Shown in pieces: positions 12,224 through 23,698 of a stretch of DNA of 64,000 nucleotides; the stretch's first letter is position 1, and each line of letters begins with the position of its first letter. The notes under the pieces were generated by a model. It was not told the origin of the DNA. It worked only from the letters and a program-made list of their open reading frames with translations, and searched no databases. The DNA is from Tubulanus polymorphus. Taxonomy: Eukaryota > Nemertea > Palaeonemertea > Tubulaniformes > Tubulanidae. The translations under genes and the position numbers were made by a program. The stretch spans positions 12,440,501 to 12,504,500 of the forward strand of contig NC_134031.1 in the NCBI RefSeq assembly GCF_964204645.1, written 5' to 3'.

Positions 12224-12341
12224 GCTCCAGTTCTACTACCTCAGTTTTGAGTTAGAGTTAACTCTGAATTCAGTTTAGTCTATTTTCAAAGAGTTAACTC
12301 TGATTCAAATCTTAACTCATGGCTCAGTGGAACTGGGCCCA
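12224..12341. mobile_element. palindromic MITE
   Basis: The ends GGGCTCCAGTTC and GAACTGGGCCC are inverted copies. Inner arms (GAGTTAGAGTTAACTCTGA against AGAGTTAACTCTGATTC) continue the palindrome. It overlaps the last codons of the LINE ORF2. A similar terminus (GGGCCCAGTTTC) is found in the MITE at 18652-18768. Confidence 0.7.
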
Positions 12342-12697
12342 TGTATCTATTACTATGTACTGAAGGTAATGAATGTATTATGGACCTTTGGTAAAATTTC
12401 CTTTTTGTGATAATGTTACTCTGCTCCAATAGATGGAGTAAGCTTCAGGTGTACAAGCTCCGTGTACAAACGCACCTTGTTAACTAATAATAATTAGTTC
12501 CTGCCTGTAGTGTCACCAAAAGTATTCCTATATTTCTGTTCTGTGTGTCTTTAAATCCTTCTTAGAGTTTTTTTCTTTTTGTTGCATGACTGTTATGTGT
12601 AGTTTTTAGTTTACTATTTTTGTATAATTTATTGTACCAAACCAATGTGAATGTTGTATTCATACGGATCAATAAAGTTTCTTTGACTTTGACTTTC
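12342..12697 (+). other. LINE 3' untranslated region
   Basis: This non-coding tail ends with GGATCAATAAAGTTTC, a polyadenylation signal, and a short GACTTT repeat, a common LINE terminus. The end position is approximate. Confidence 0.5.
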
Positions 12698-13083
12698 AAA
12701 TTATTTTATTCATGTCTTTTGCTTGTGCCTGCCACCGATTTTTATAGGTTTTTAGAAAAAAAATCTCAAAGTGTAAAACAATATTGGGCCCAATATTGTT
12801 TGCCAACATGTAATGGATTTTGAGGACTACAACCACATGATGATCTCAAACACAAACAAATCATGGGTCTCAAAGGAAATTTAAAAAAAAACATTATTAT
12901 TTACAAATACAAACGTCTACGTCAGGTTTCACTAATATCGTATTATCGGTTTTACTTATCGCGTATTAGGCCTATATGAAGCCAAGAAATTGGGCTCCAA
13001 TTTGTGGAACCCATTTTACAATGCTGTTCTAAACGGTGTAGGCCTATTGATCAGCTATATGGGCCAATAGCGGGTGAAATACA
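12698..13083. other. unassigned sequence
   Basis: No gene or repeat was recognised. Confidence 0.4.
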
Positions 13084-13343
13084 TCATCGTTTCCAGTGCC
13101 AAAATCGGTATCTGTACATGTATTCATCTAAGTATAATGGCAACATGCTCGGAATGCAACCGTGTCGTTCCTTAATCTTCCCTTTCACACTACCCAATAT
13201 TCCTTCAATGGTGTTTGTACACACCCCGTCAGCACTTATGAATTCTTTCGAATCGTTCACAGTTCCGTGCCGATATCCACATCTTTCTAAACACCGATAT
13301 GCACTCCACATGTCCGAATACACCGTCGCACCAGTTTAAAAAC
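13084..13343 (-). pseudogene. Merlin (ISXO2-like) transposase fragment
   Basis: The minus-strand frame encodes the C-terminal half of an ISXO2/IS1016-type DDE transposase, the group called Merlin in animals. Blocks are TVYSDMWSAYRCLERCGY (catalytic Asp in SDMW), RHGTVNDSKEF, TNTIEGILGSVKGKI (catalytic Glu in the NTIEG block) and YLDEYMYRYRF. The region upstream with the first catalytic Asp is not readable in frame, so this is a truncated copy. No inverted repeats were identified around it. Confidence 0.75.
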
Positions 13344-14118
13344 TTAGTTAACGTGGTTATAATTGAGGGCATGGAAAGAGCAGCAAGCAGGGCAAGTGAG
13401 TTTTCGAATAGCACTTATAGCACAAATTTCGCCATTGGCCGCCATTTCTGTGTATTGCATACATGTGGCATGATAGACAAGGTGACCTACAAGGATTTAT
13501 ATAAAACTTCCAAGACGAAACAACAATTTTTATTTTTGATGGTTTTCAAACATCTATTTCAAATCTTCGTGCTTTCCATGATAAATAATGAAATAATAAA
13601 TTCTGGATGAAGAAAAATGTGAATTATTAGTGTTGATTTCTTAATTTTTTCAATTTCGTCGTTTCGCTTCGTTAGTTTGTGCGTTGTCCAGGCCTCAGTC
13701 CATAGGTGCCAGCACCCTCCAGTAATTTTCAAAATGGCAGCTGTTGACTCAACGGAAATTTACTCTCACTTTACGGCCGATTTGCACATGGACTAAGATC
13801 GTTAGGTGAGGTGTTATAGGTATCAGACAAACTACGAATCTGTTGTGCGTCGATTACAACAAAAATTAGACGGATAACTTAAGAGACAATGAAATGCCAG
13901 GCAAATTACTCGTCAGTCAAATTGGCTGACGAAGATTGCATACAAAAATGACCTTCCCATTCCTGACTGTGGTTTGTGAAAATATCCGATCATGAAACTA
14001 AACCACTGACAGGTTACTGACTACCTGGAGACCTGACTGGAGCTCTTGTCTTCTGTTAACCTGCCCATTTTTCTACCCGGAGACTCCCCAAACTACAACA
14101 CAAACATCTGTGATGTTG
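13344..14118. other. unassigned sequence
   Basis: No coding region or repeat was recognised. The plus-strand open frames here are shadows of the Merlin fragment or random. Confidence 0.4.
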
Positions 14119-14554
14119 GGTCATCCTTATTACCGAGATGACGTATTTTACCGAGATGAACCGAGATGAAATGAAATATAGCATATTTATTTATTCCTTA
14201 TCGATTTTAACACTTGAAATCATGTTATATCAGTAATAAATACCTTCTAGAGTCATATTTTACATATTTTTTTTATTTAAAAAAATTTTGACTTCAAATA
14301 CGTAAACTCGGTTAGCAATTAAATTTCATTGAATTTGATTGATTGACGATCTCATCTCAGTAAAGTTTAAAGTTATTTTTCTACAAAAATATCTGACAAA
14401 ATATGTAAAATATGACTCCAGCAGGCATTTATTACTGATATAATATGATATCAATTGTTAAAATCGATAAGGAATAAAATAAATATGTTTGTTATATTTA
14501 ATTTCATCTCGGTTGATCTCGGTAAAATACGTCATCTCAGTAATAAGGATGACC
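14119..14554. mobile_element. fold-back MITE with ~170-bp arms
   Basis: The left arm starts GTCATCCTTATTACCGAGAT and the right arm ends with its complement (ATCTCAGTAATAAGGATGAC). Complementarity runs on through the TATAGCATATTTATTTATTC block, the ATCGATTTTAACA block and the GAGTCATATTTTACATATTT block. There is no coding capacity. The target duplication is unclear. Confidence 0.8.
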
Positions 14555-14720
14555 GGTTATGTTATCTTCACGCATTAATTTCGTACTATTTCGTACTTTG
14601 GACTAGGGCCGGGAAACTTTGAGATTTTCTGCCACATAGCCTGCAGCCTAGCCCTAGGGGCCTACCTAGGCCTATATTAAAAAGTTCATTGAATTGAATT
14701 AAATAATCACCTCCAACACC

Positions 14721-14848
14721 ACAGGGGCTTGTCACAACTTGATAATGGGTGAATGGATGAGACCAGTTCTTTTTTATGGATACTGCACTGGTACTACTGT
14801 AGTAAGTAGTATCATCCATTCATTATCAAGTTGTGACAAGCCCCTGTG
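14721..14848. repeat. short inverted repeat (~28-bp arms)
   Basis: CAGGGGCTTGTCACAACTTG plus ATAATG near 14721 is complementary to the stretch at 14820-14848, with about 70 bp between. This is probably a small MITE. Confidence 0.75.
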
Positions 14849-15243
14849 ACGGTGTCCAACACCAACCACCTCAGAATATTTTCTTACTTGTGGTAATTAA
14901 AGCCCGAATAATCCAATTTCCAGTCCATCGTAAAGAGTTGAGAGTGTAAGGCCTACAGTTGGTACCGATTGAGTCCGTGCTCAAACTAAATCCGATTCTA
15001 TTCAATTCAATTCAATATTTACATATGGAAAAGCCGGCGATAACGGGTTTTCTGCATTAATATTTCCAATAAAAAGGGTAGCTCCAAGCATATCCAAATC
15101 TCGATCAAGAACTATGTTCAATTTAGTAAGTAGACTGGTTGCCGGTCTCTACCTTCAGTTAGAGATGTCACAACCCAAGTGGCAATCGGTCGTCATTAGT
15201 TCCAAGACGAGTTGTCGATGACGTCATACGTAAATAATAACAA

Positions 15244-15543
15244 GAGGCGTTTTTACGAGCATCCGATTTTTGCGATCGATTTCGTGAACGATTTGCTCCG
15301 ATCGCGCGATCGAATCGAACGTTCGTAAAAATAACGATGGATTTGGCAGCACATGATATAAATATGGTGACGTTGAGAAAAAGTTGTATCGTTATGAACT
15401 ACCCGGTGCCGCCATCTTGGAAATCAAATCGCCAAATCGCTCGCCGAGCGAGTTGGTCGATTTCAAAAATCGATCGGAAAATCGTGTTCGTAAATGCGTT
15501 CCTACGATCGATCGCAAAAATCGGATGCTCGTAAAAACGCCTA
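15244..15543. mobile_element. MITE with ~36-bp inverted repeats
   Basis: AGGCGTTTTTACGAGCATCC and the following GATTTTTGCGATCGAT are complementary to ATCGATCGCAAAAATC..GTAAAAACGCCT at 15506-15543. A second pair of arms lies inside (GTTCGTAAA). Non-coding. Confidence 0.75.
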
Positions 15544-16173
15544 TAACCACATGCGTGCATGATGAGGGGAACAAATTCAAATACAAAGACTTTATTTAAC
15601 CAATTCTGTGCGCCGAATTGCATAATCATAAACAAATTACTGCAATCTTTTCCTCCGTTATCATCTTTTGATGATTCTTTGTTCAACATTATTCAAAAAG
15701 GAATATCCACTGGTATGTAAATAAACAAAATGAATTATTTACTTACATAACTTTCTTGCAAGGTCGACTTATAACGATAAAATCAAATACAACTCTATCT
15801 AGTAGGCTAGTGATCTAATTATATGGAGCCTTTCTCCTGGGATCCAATCATCAAATTGAAGAATGAATGAAGACGTGTTTTGTTATTACAGTCATACCAG
15901 TTTAACACAGTTGAACTCCAAAAAGATCGAAAGTTCTAATTCAATTATTCAATTCGTCTTAAATTTAGTATGATACGTGAAACTCTAGCTTCAAATCTGC
16001 TTAAGAAAAATATCAATTCAAAACCCTGTCCTATTTTAGTATTATGAACCAACTGATAACTTATCATTAGAGATACCAGGAAAAAAAAACGTAAAACACG
16101 AAACAAAACATTTTTTATTTTTTCTTCTTGAAGCCTTATTACAGTCATAGAATTCTATTCTGACCACCTCGGA
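15544..16173. other. unassigned sequence
   Basis: AT-rich sequence without a recognisable gene or repeat. Confidence 0.4.
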
Positions 16174-16178
16174 GTAAT

Positions 16179-16546
16179 TTAACAACACTAAATGTCAATC
16201 ATAATTGTTGTATACATTTCGTCTATATTCTATATTCCTTTAATGTTTAAATGTTTACGTGTAATAGCTCTTTGTTTCTTGAGACAGTTTGTCTGTGTCT
16301 AATGCATTAATTGTTGTTTGTCTCACTGATATGTAACTACTCGTCACCTTTGTTTTTATATAATTTTCCATGTCTCCACCTGTCTTGAATCTGTGTTATA
16401 TAGGCCTAAAAAGCTATGTGTAAAAATAAAGTCAGTTCCAGTTTTGGTATTCCAAACTGATAGTTCGCTCGTTACTCTTTCGCTCTGTTCCAGATTTCCG
16501 ACGTCGACCATTCTTCGAGAATAGGACTGAATATAGCTTTGCTAAA
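16179..16546 (+). repeat. left LTR
   Basis: It is a 368-bp direct repeat of 17741-18102. It contains a TATA-like GTTATATAGG and the polyadenylation signal AATAAA at 16425-16430, as expected for an LTR promoter and terminator. Confidence 0.85.
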
Positions 16547-16564
16547 TTGGTGGTTGAACCGGGC
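16547..16564 (+). other. primer-binding-site candidate
   Basis: TTGGTGGTTGAACCGGGC follows the left LTR directly. It carries the TGG expected opposite a tRNA CCA end. I could not match it to a specific tRNA. Confidence 0.4.
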
Positions 16565-16625
16565 ACGACTCTGTACCTACAGAAAAAAAGCTCTACCAAG
16601 TTCCTCAAGTGCACTACAACAAAAG

Positions 16626-17582
16626 ATGAATTCTCTTCCACAAGCCGTGATCGTAGCTCTGCAAGAAGCTGGTTATTCAGGCAAGCCAAAATCTTGGAGC
16701 ATCCATACAGATGAAGGAAGCATCCGAGTAAACTTGACATGGGGTCAACAGAATGAGTTTCAGTCTCGATCGAAACCGCGTTGGATTAAACCACCTTCTA
16801 CACTGAGGAGAGATCAACAGAGAATGCAGGATTTCATCACCAAAAGAAGGGCACAGGAAAATAATCGCCCTGAATCGAAGACTTCTGAAACCTCTGCCAT
16901 GGTCAGTACAGCTAGTGTTATATGTAAACCGTTGACCGTGAATTCTGCTGCCATGGCTGTCTGTTCTACGAAATATGCTGATACCCAAACCAATTGTAAG
17001 TTGATTTCTCTTGAAGTTGTGTCTGAGCGAGAGAACTCTCTCAGAAAAGATTTTGAGAGAGTGTCAAATGATCTAAGTGACCTCGCTACGGAAATAAGTG
17101 CGAAAAATAAAACAATCGAAGGACAACTGAAAGAGATATATGGATTGCAATCAAAGGTAGACAAGTTAAAGATGCGTATTAGTACTGCCAGTGATAATGA
17201 TATGAAATCATCTCAAAATACCGATAAAACAGTAGCGGATATCGGTATTCAATGTGCAGGCGTACCACCGAAAATTATGGCTGCGAAAAAAACCAGCTAA
17301 ACGAATGTACGAAGTTCGAGTACAAGATCCGACATCGCAAAAGTACGCTGAATTTAGTGTTACTTGGCAGCAACCTCTTTCATAAGTTTTCAATGATACA
17401 TGGAATTTATACGATTTAAACATAATAGCTTTTACGTATCGGGACCCGAGAAGCAAGAAATCTTTGGATATTGAATGTAACAATTCTTTGAAATCTTTGA
17501 GTGATTTAGGGATCCTCCACCAGTTATGGGATAAGAAGGGACGAAATATTATCTGGTTAGGAATGCGTTTAGACATTAAGTG
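16626..17582 (+). pseudogene. unrecognised ORF of the LTR element
   Basis: The ATG at 16626 is the first in frame after the left LTR. The open part runs to TAA at 17298-17300 (224 aa). It has an N-terminal domain with KPKSWSIHTDEGSIRVNLTW, a basic segment and a coiled coil (LRKDFERVSNDLSDLATEIS and on). A one-base shift in an A-run just before the stop continues with RMYEVRVQDPTSQKYAEFSV. A second shift near 17382 leads to IIWLGMRLDIK ending at 17582. The product is probably a longer protein, possibly Gag-like by position, but it carries no zinc knuckle and I do not recognise the family. Confidence 0.5.
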
Positions 17583-17727
17583 ATTACTGTTGACTGTGTT
17601 TTTTATTATGATAATTATCAAATATGTATTCATAATTATTCCATAGCTGAGAGATTGTATACTCATATTCTTATAAAATGATACATAATTTTCCTTTTGT
17701 TTTCGGGGACGAAAACTTTCAGAACGT

Positions 17728-17740
17728 AGTGGGGGAGGAT
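17728..17740 (+). other. polypurine tract
   Basis: GTGGGGGAGGA(T) lies immediately before the right LTR, the expected site for plus-strand priming. Confidence 0.65.
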
Positions 17741-18102
17741 TTAACAACACTAAATGTCAATCATAATTGTTGCATACATTTCATCTATATTCTATATTCC
17801 TTTAATGTTTAAATGTTTACGTGTAATAGCTCTTTGTTTCTTGAGACAGTTTGTCTGTGTCTAATGCGTTAATTGTTGTTTGTCTCACTGTCATGTCACT
17901 ACTCGTCACCTTTGTTTTTATATCATTTTCCATGTCTCCACCTGTCTTGAATCTGTGTTATATAAATAGCTATGTGTAAAAATAAAGTCAGTTCCAGTTT
18001 TGGTATTCCAAATTGATAGTTCGCTCGTTACTCTTTCGCTCTGTTCCGGATTTCCGACGTCAACCATTCTTAGAGAATAGGACTGAATATAGCTTTGCTA
18101 AA
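17741..18102 (+). repeat. right LTR
   Basis: It is a 362-bp near-identical copy of the left LTR. GTAAT follows at 18103-18107. Confidence 0.85.
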
Positions 18103-18149
18103 GTAATCCGACTGATTACTCCAAGAGCTCACCCGCACCGTCTCTTGCA

Positions 18150-18262
18150 ATACAGGGAAGAATGGATTGAAAAAGGATGTTTTTGTTCAACTGCCTGTGC
18201 TTTCTGGTCCTAATAAGACTTTTATCATGTATGTACCACCAAAACTGACAGGCCACCATCTG
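18150..18262. repeat. remnant of the fold-back family seen at 40-41.5 kb
   Basis: AACTGCCTGTGCTTTCTGGT then CCTAATAAGACTTTTATCA, followed by a GGTGG-type block, matches the arms at 40390-40450 and 41440-41485. Only one arm is present. Confidence 0.6.
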
Positions 18263-18479
18263 ATCACGATCTGGTACACGGAGTATACGAACGTGGTTAT
18301 GTTATTATTTATATATGACGTCATCGAAAAACTCGTCTTGGAACTAATGACGACCGTGGCAATCACCCCGTATTCAAACTATTATAAATTGAAGATTTCA
18401 AAGGTGGCACGATGATTTGTTTGCGGGCCGCCTACCGAATTTACCAATAATCCCTTAATGTGAAATTAAACCAGTGATG

Positions 18480-19375
18480 TCCAGCTCAGAGACTCGAAAT
18501 TTACACAAACACTTGTGAAATTAAAAGGGCCATGATTTCAGTTCAGAAACACGGAATTTACCTATAAATCACTCGTGAAATACGATGATTTCAGCTCCAG
18601 AAATGTAACTGTGTGACATCGCTCTCTTGAAAAGAATCATTTGTTGTTCTGGGCCCAGTTTCACAAAAGGGTTCAACTTTTAAATTGATTTAATTTCTTC
18701 ATTAATTCAGTTTATCTTAAATCGATTTCTAGGCCTAAGTTAATCCTTTTTGTGAAACTGGGGACTGGTGAGTTGTGTGTGATCCTATTGTCTCGGTTCA
18801 AGAAGCTTATTGTCCCCTATTACAGCGGTGATCCCTGATATAGCCATAAGAATACCCCGAGGACAATTGTTACAGAAACTCGGAATTTATACCTAAAAAG
18901 TCACTTGCGAAATTAAAAGAGCGATCATTTCAGCTCTGAAACTCGGAAAATACCTACAAAAGTCACTTGCGAAATGAAAAGAGCGATCAATTCAGCTCAG
19001 AAACTCAGAATATACCTACAAAAGTCACTTGCGAAATGAAAAGAGTGATAATTTCAGCTCAGAAACTCGGAATTTAGCTACAAAGTCGCTTGCGAAATTA
19101 AAAGAGCGATGATTTCAGGTCAGAAACTCGGAAAATACCTAAAAAGTCACTTGCGAAATTCATTTCAGCTCAGAAACTCGGAATTTACATACAAAATCAC
19201 TTGCGAAATTAAAAGGGCGATGATTTCAGCTCAAAAACTCGGAAAATACTTAAAAAGTCACTTGCGAAATTAAAAGAGCGATTATTTCAGCTCAGAAACT
19301 CGGAAAATACCTGAAAAGTCACTTGCGGAAATAAAAGGGCGATGATTTCAATTCAGAAACAAGGAATTTACGTTG
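18480..19375 (+). repeat. ~61-bp satellite array
   Basis: The repeated unit contains AAGTCACTTGCGAAATTAAA, then AGAGCGATGATTTCAGCTCA, then GAAACTCGGAAAATACC. Clear head-to-tail units run from about 18870 to 19375. More diverged units at 18480-18600 are separated by the MITE at 18652-18768. One unit near 19140 is shortened. Confidence 0.85.
18652..18768. mobile_element. palindromic MITE
   Basis: GGGCCCAGTTTCACAAAAGG and its imperfect complement (CCTTTTTGTGAAACTGGGG) bound about 115 bp of non-coding sequence inside the satellite. Confidence 0.75.
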
Positions 19376-20946
19376 TCGGATACCGGTACTCGCTTATATC
19401 ACGATCACATTTATATCACATGAATACTGATGGTCCAGAATTTTCTCCTCTTTTCTCTTTTCTGTTCCGACCCTTTTTTTCTGGCTGTAAATCGATGATC
19501 CATTTCAACAGTCGTTATTCTAGTTGTGAGAGTATATTGGAAAAAATAAACCCGAAATATTTCAGTATTTTTAATCATATCTTGTAGATATGGATTAAAT
19601 TTTTCCGTTTACAGAAATTAATTGGAAGTCGTATAGTTTTTGGAAACGGCTGGAAATCGGAATTTTTCGAAGTCGAAGGATTTGACTTGGTCCCAAAAGA
19701 TCCAACTTACGGAAGGCTTTTAAACTTCGGATAAACCGTCGAAATCACTTTTCAATTGTAAAACTAGTTATTCATAGCTCAGGAAGTCGGAAGAAACCCC
19801 ACTTCATCTCTCTTTACAGATTTTGGCACTGGAAATTATTTTTTTAAATGTGTTTTAGCTACCCCACTTAACAACGAGTCAATATGTTTAATGGATGGCT
19901 GAATTTTTAAATGTTGATGCTATGTATGTTGCGCTCATCTTAATCACTTTTCTTAACATTTAGGCTAAGTAACATCACGATGTGAATGCATTACATGTCA
20001 TATTATGATTGAAACAATAAAAATAAATTCATGCTTTAAAATATTTCGTGTGGGGCTTACGTCGAGTACTTCAGTAATTATCATTAAATGATATGATAGA
20101 ATGCCAGAAAAATGCATGATATGTGTAGGGCTGAACAGGTCATTCATATGTTGGGCTCTGCATCAAAGATCTGGTCTGCAGCAGCGATGTGGGGCCTCGA
20201 GATATTGCATTAGAAGCCTTGGCAGTACATAGAAATCGATCTGCAGTCTGGGCCGACCACAATTAGATATTTTTCCTTCTATATATTTGAGATATTCGCC
20301 CAACGGTGTTGTCTTCCAGTCAAAACTATACATGCATAAACTACTCAACTAAAATGTTGAACTAAAACCCAATACGATAACGTGAACTTCGGAAATTGAT
20401 GTCGGGGAATTTTACATATGTAGGCCCTAGTCGTATAAGGAATCAAGTATGCTGCATCGAATCGATCCTATTCCTTTTCAGCAATGGAAATACAACGCTA
20501 TGGTCTTATTTGAAAATATCTTTATTGACATGTAAATATGCACAAAATCTGTAGAGATATGATTAATTCTCGATGACTACAACATTAATACATATGTGTC
20601 AAACCTACGATGGAGAACCGAAACATTTTTTTCTCAACTATTTTTTCATTTTCTGACTGGTCCCCTGTTGTACAACCATGGACTCTTAGAGACAACATGC
20701 CATGCAACAGAAATAATCTATACTCACAATGGTTGTTACGTGGTATGGCATTGATGAATATTCCGACACTTTTGATAATTACAGCACAAAATTAATCTTT
20801 TACACGGGGGTCATTTTAAACTATGTACGATATACATGTACCTGAGGTTGATAGAAATTCGAAAATAACTGAATCTACATGGGGGAATCAATATATACCT
20901 TGTAGACAAATGGCCATTTAACATCATTATCAATACATAACATGGT
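19376..20946. other. unassigned sequence
   Basis: No supported gene or repeat. The open frames here, including a 61-codon minus-strand one near 20163-20348, have no recognisable motif. Confidence 0.4.
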
Positions 20947-21164
20947 ACTGTTTTAGGATCTAATATAATAAATTTATTATTTCTAGTAATATTTCTATCA
21001 TAAGTTTGATTAAATTCATATGTTGGACAAAATAATACTATATTATCAAAATAGTTTTTATAAACAGTTTCTAATAAATTTAATATAAAATAAGTTTTTC
21101 CACAATTTGTTATGCCAGAAATTAACATATTATGAGGCTCAAATATAAATAATTCCTTATTCAT
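20947..21164 (-). pseudogene. A32-type packaging ATPase, truncated (copy A)
   Basis: The first ~72 residues match the intact protein of copy C, including the Walker A region GITNCGKTYF and the block NIVLFCPTYE. Similarity ends after KFIILDPKTV at about 20947. Beyond that the frame enters unrelated sequence, so Walker B is lost. The ATG at 21164 abuts the integrase stop (21165-21167) and has the TAAATG context. In relatives this ATPase drives genome packaging into the capsid. Confidence 0.8.
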
Positions 21165-22292
21165 TTATATATTTTTAATTTTACTTGATAATATCCATTC
21201 ATTGAATTTATCTGGCCATCCAACCCATTTTACTAAAGAATATTTTTTTCATTTAACAGTTTTTGTTTTTAATACTTTTTCAATTTTATGTTCTTGTTCT
21301 AGATTTTCAGTGGTTAAACTTAATTCTTCTTCGTAAAAGTAACCATCAACTTCTTCACCATTTAAATCTTCTAATTTATAGACATATGGTTTTGTTGTTA
21401 TTACCTTTTTTATTTTATATATTTCTCTAGTAAAATTTCGATCGTATCCCTTGTAAAATATCTTTTTATACTTGGAAATTATAACATTTTGACCAACTTT
21501 AAATCTAGGTTCACCAAAATCATCTACAAGAAATGCTCCATATAAATTATTCCAAACAATTTCAGCATTTTCAGGTTTTCTAGCATCGATAGGTTTCATT
21601 CCAATAGAAGAATGATAAGAATTATTATATCCTTCTATCAATTTTGGTAAAAGATCAATCCATTTAAAAGTATTATTTGCTGTGAAATATTTCCACATTC
21701 TTGTTCTTAATGTTCTATTAAATCGTTCAACAACTGCTGCTTTTTTATCCGATTTTGTTGAAAAATATTTAATATTATGATTGTCTAAGAGTTCATGAAC
21801 AAGTGAATTATCAAATTCTTTTCCATCATCAAATTGTATTCTTTCTGGTTTTAGTTTATCATCCGAAAGAAATTTTCTTAAAACATTTGATGTTTGTGCA
21901 GCATCTTTTCTGTAAAGTGGGAAGCTCCATACATAACGACTAAAATATCAATTTTATTCAATATTCACCAATAATCATCATTATCTTTCTTAACATTTTT
22001 CATATCAATTAAATCTCCTTGCCACTGTTGATCTACATAACTTACCATAGTTTTACGAGTTTTATATTTTCTAACAATTTTTTTATGTGTTGTATATGTT
22101 GGTTGTTCTAACATAAATTCATTTATATCTTTATATTTAACTAAATTTTGTGGGATTATCTTATATAATTTATCTTGTTTTACTTGACGCCATATATTTT
22201 TGGTAGAAGAATAAGCAACCGAACTCTCAGGGTTGTAATATAAATTTCTTAAATATTGTTCTTTAGTATTAGGAGTTTTTTTTACCGCCCAT
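21165..22292 (-). pseudogene. retrovirus-like integrase with chromodomain (copy A)
   Basis: The gene starts at ATG 22292 in a TATAAATG context and ends directly before the ATPase ATG. The N-terminal zone has NLYYNPESSVAY, followed by the integrase core and, in the readable 21249-21698 part, MWKYFTANNTFKWIDLLPKL, GYNNSYHSSIGMKPIDARKP and IVWNNLYGAFLVDDFGEP. The C-terminal chromodomain-like end (KFNEWILSSKI) is separated by an in-frame TGA. Further frameshifts occur in the A-run near 22275 and around 21700-21960. The family inserts element DNA into the host genome. Confidence 0.8.
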
Positions 22293-22322
22293 TTATATAT
22301 CCTTAATTTTAACTTTATATTT

Positions 22323-23576
22323 CTAATATTGAATACTATCTAATTGTGAATTTACAATATTTAATTGTGCGTCAGATATAATATAAATGTGCATTTTGAA
22401 ATTTTTGTCTCCTCTTTTCTTTGCCATGAATAATTGTATTCCATCTTTAGTATTTTGTAGTTTTTTCCCAGAACCATGTAATGAATTATCCTCTGTTGTT
22501 CTAAAATCTAACCATAATGCATATTTATTGCCGGTATAATAATCAATTTGATTAATATTACAATTTTCAGATGATTTTACTTTTTCATTCATAAAATGTT
22601 TTCTAATTTCTGGCCATTGATTCTGGCCAATCATTCTCATTCCTTGACAAAATATTTTATTTGCTATTCCTTCGATAGTTATTTCTACTTTTGTTATTTC
22701 AGGATTATAATAATTATCAACCTTTATTGCGCCATTAGAATATGTTGCAATGGTAAAAAATATTAATATACCTTTAATAGATCTTCTTGGGAAGTTAATA
22801 TTCTCATTAATTATTTCATCATTTGCATTAATAGTTACAGTTTTAAATTTATCAATATAATCAGATAATAATGAAAATCCTTGATTGTATTGTGTTTGAA
22901 TTGTGTTAGCAATATTTTCATTAGTTACTGTATTATATTCTAAACATATATTCGATAATTTATAACCCATATCTTTAACAACGCTAGATAATACAATTTC
23001 ATTTACGGGAGCAAATGTTATCTCAAATATAATATCTTCTTGAATTACATATTTATATAAAGGGTGCATTATTATTTATCAATTCAAAGTCTAATGGAAT
23101 TTTATATTTGCTTCCATAAATCTTTTTAATCAAATTATCTACGTCATTAGTTACTACTGCATTATTGGCTCCTGATCTTAATTTATTATGGTTTTCCGAT
23201 TGAATGCCTTGAAATATCATATTATTTCTATTTTCTTTAGTTAACCATAAATCTTTATAATGCGTAAGTAAATTATAATCATCTAATGAGAAAACTGTTT
23301 CTGGACAAATCTTTATAGTTAATTTTTTAATCAAATATCTCCCAACATTATCGACAACATAATTATTATCATGACCAGTTACTTTTATATCGGCTGATAA
23401 ATAAATACTATTTGGAACATAAAAGTATTTTGTGTTAATCTAGGAATTCTAACATATAAAGTTTCATCGGGATTAATATTTGAAGGATTATGAGTAATTA
23501 TATGATGTGAGCTTTCTGCTTTAATAGCATTAGATATTCTAGAAATCTTAGAAGGACTTATATAACTCCCACTCAT
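22323..23576 (-). pseudogene. major capsid protein (copy A)
   Basis: The N-terminus reads SGSYISPSKISRISNAIKA from ATG 23576 (TAAATG context). Later blocks include ETLYVRIPRLTQNTF, KYKIPLDFELINNNAP, IIFEITFAPVNEIVLSS, NFPRRSIKGILIFFTIATYS and ALWLDFRTTEDNSLHGSG. These correspond to the double-jelly-roll capsid protein of Polintons/adintoviruses as I know them; a search would have to confirm this. At least two frameshifts break it (about 23350-23425 and 23055). Copy B has a longer uninterrupted stretch. Confidence 0.75.
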
Positions 23577-23698
23577 TTATTTAACAAAATAATTAATTAT
23601 TTATTTTTTATTATTTTTTCTTGATATCTTTTTGATATCATATTCACTAACCCAAAAATAATAGCACTTACAACTGTAATTAAAAATAAAATAATATG

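Larger units (their letters stand above)
1481..12697 (+). mobile_element. APE-type LINE with nested insertions
   Basis: This is a degenerate non-LTR retrotransposon read in pieces: ORF1 tail (1481-1964), ORF2 endonuclease start (2407-2760), endonuclease remainder plus reverse transcriptase (8642-10338), and RT end plus C-terminal zinc region (10736-12223). It is interrupted by a DDE transposon (2761-8637), a solo-LTR-like insert (about 10339-10735) and a MITE (12224-12341). The probable 3' end carries AATAAA followed by a short GACTTT-type repeat near 12670-12697. Several frameshifts show that it is dead. The clade is not assigned. Confidence 0.75.
16179..18102 (+). mobile_element. complete non-autonomous LTR element
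   Basis: Two near-identical LTRs (16179-16546 and 17741-18102) flank 1.2 kb with one ORF region. The element is bracketed by the 5-bp duplication GTAAT (16174-16178 and 18103-18107). A purine tract, GTGGGGGAGGA, ends just before the right LTR. A TGG-containing candidate primer site follows the left LTR. No protease, RT or integrase is present, so it must have moved with enzymes from elsewhere. The LTR ends are TTAACA...GCTAAA rather than TG...CA. Confidence 0.8.

Noticed and set aside
13004-13414. Plus-strand 111-codon frame and minus-strand 61-codon frame
   Set aside because: Shadows of the Merlin transposase frame at 13084-13343.
15337-15689. Several overlapping 60-96 codon frames on both strands
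   Set aside because: They lie in and beside a MITE whose inverted repeats create mirrored frames.
20163-20795. Two 61-codon frames on opposite strands
   Set aside because: No motif, no supporting signals, sequence of host-like composition.
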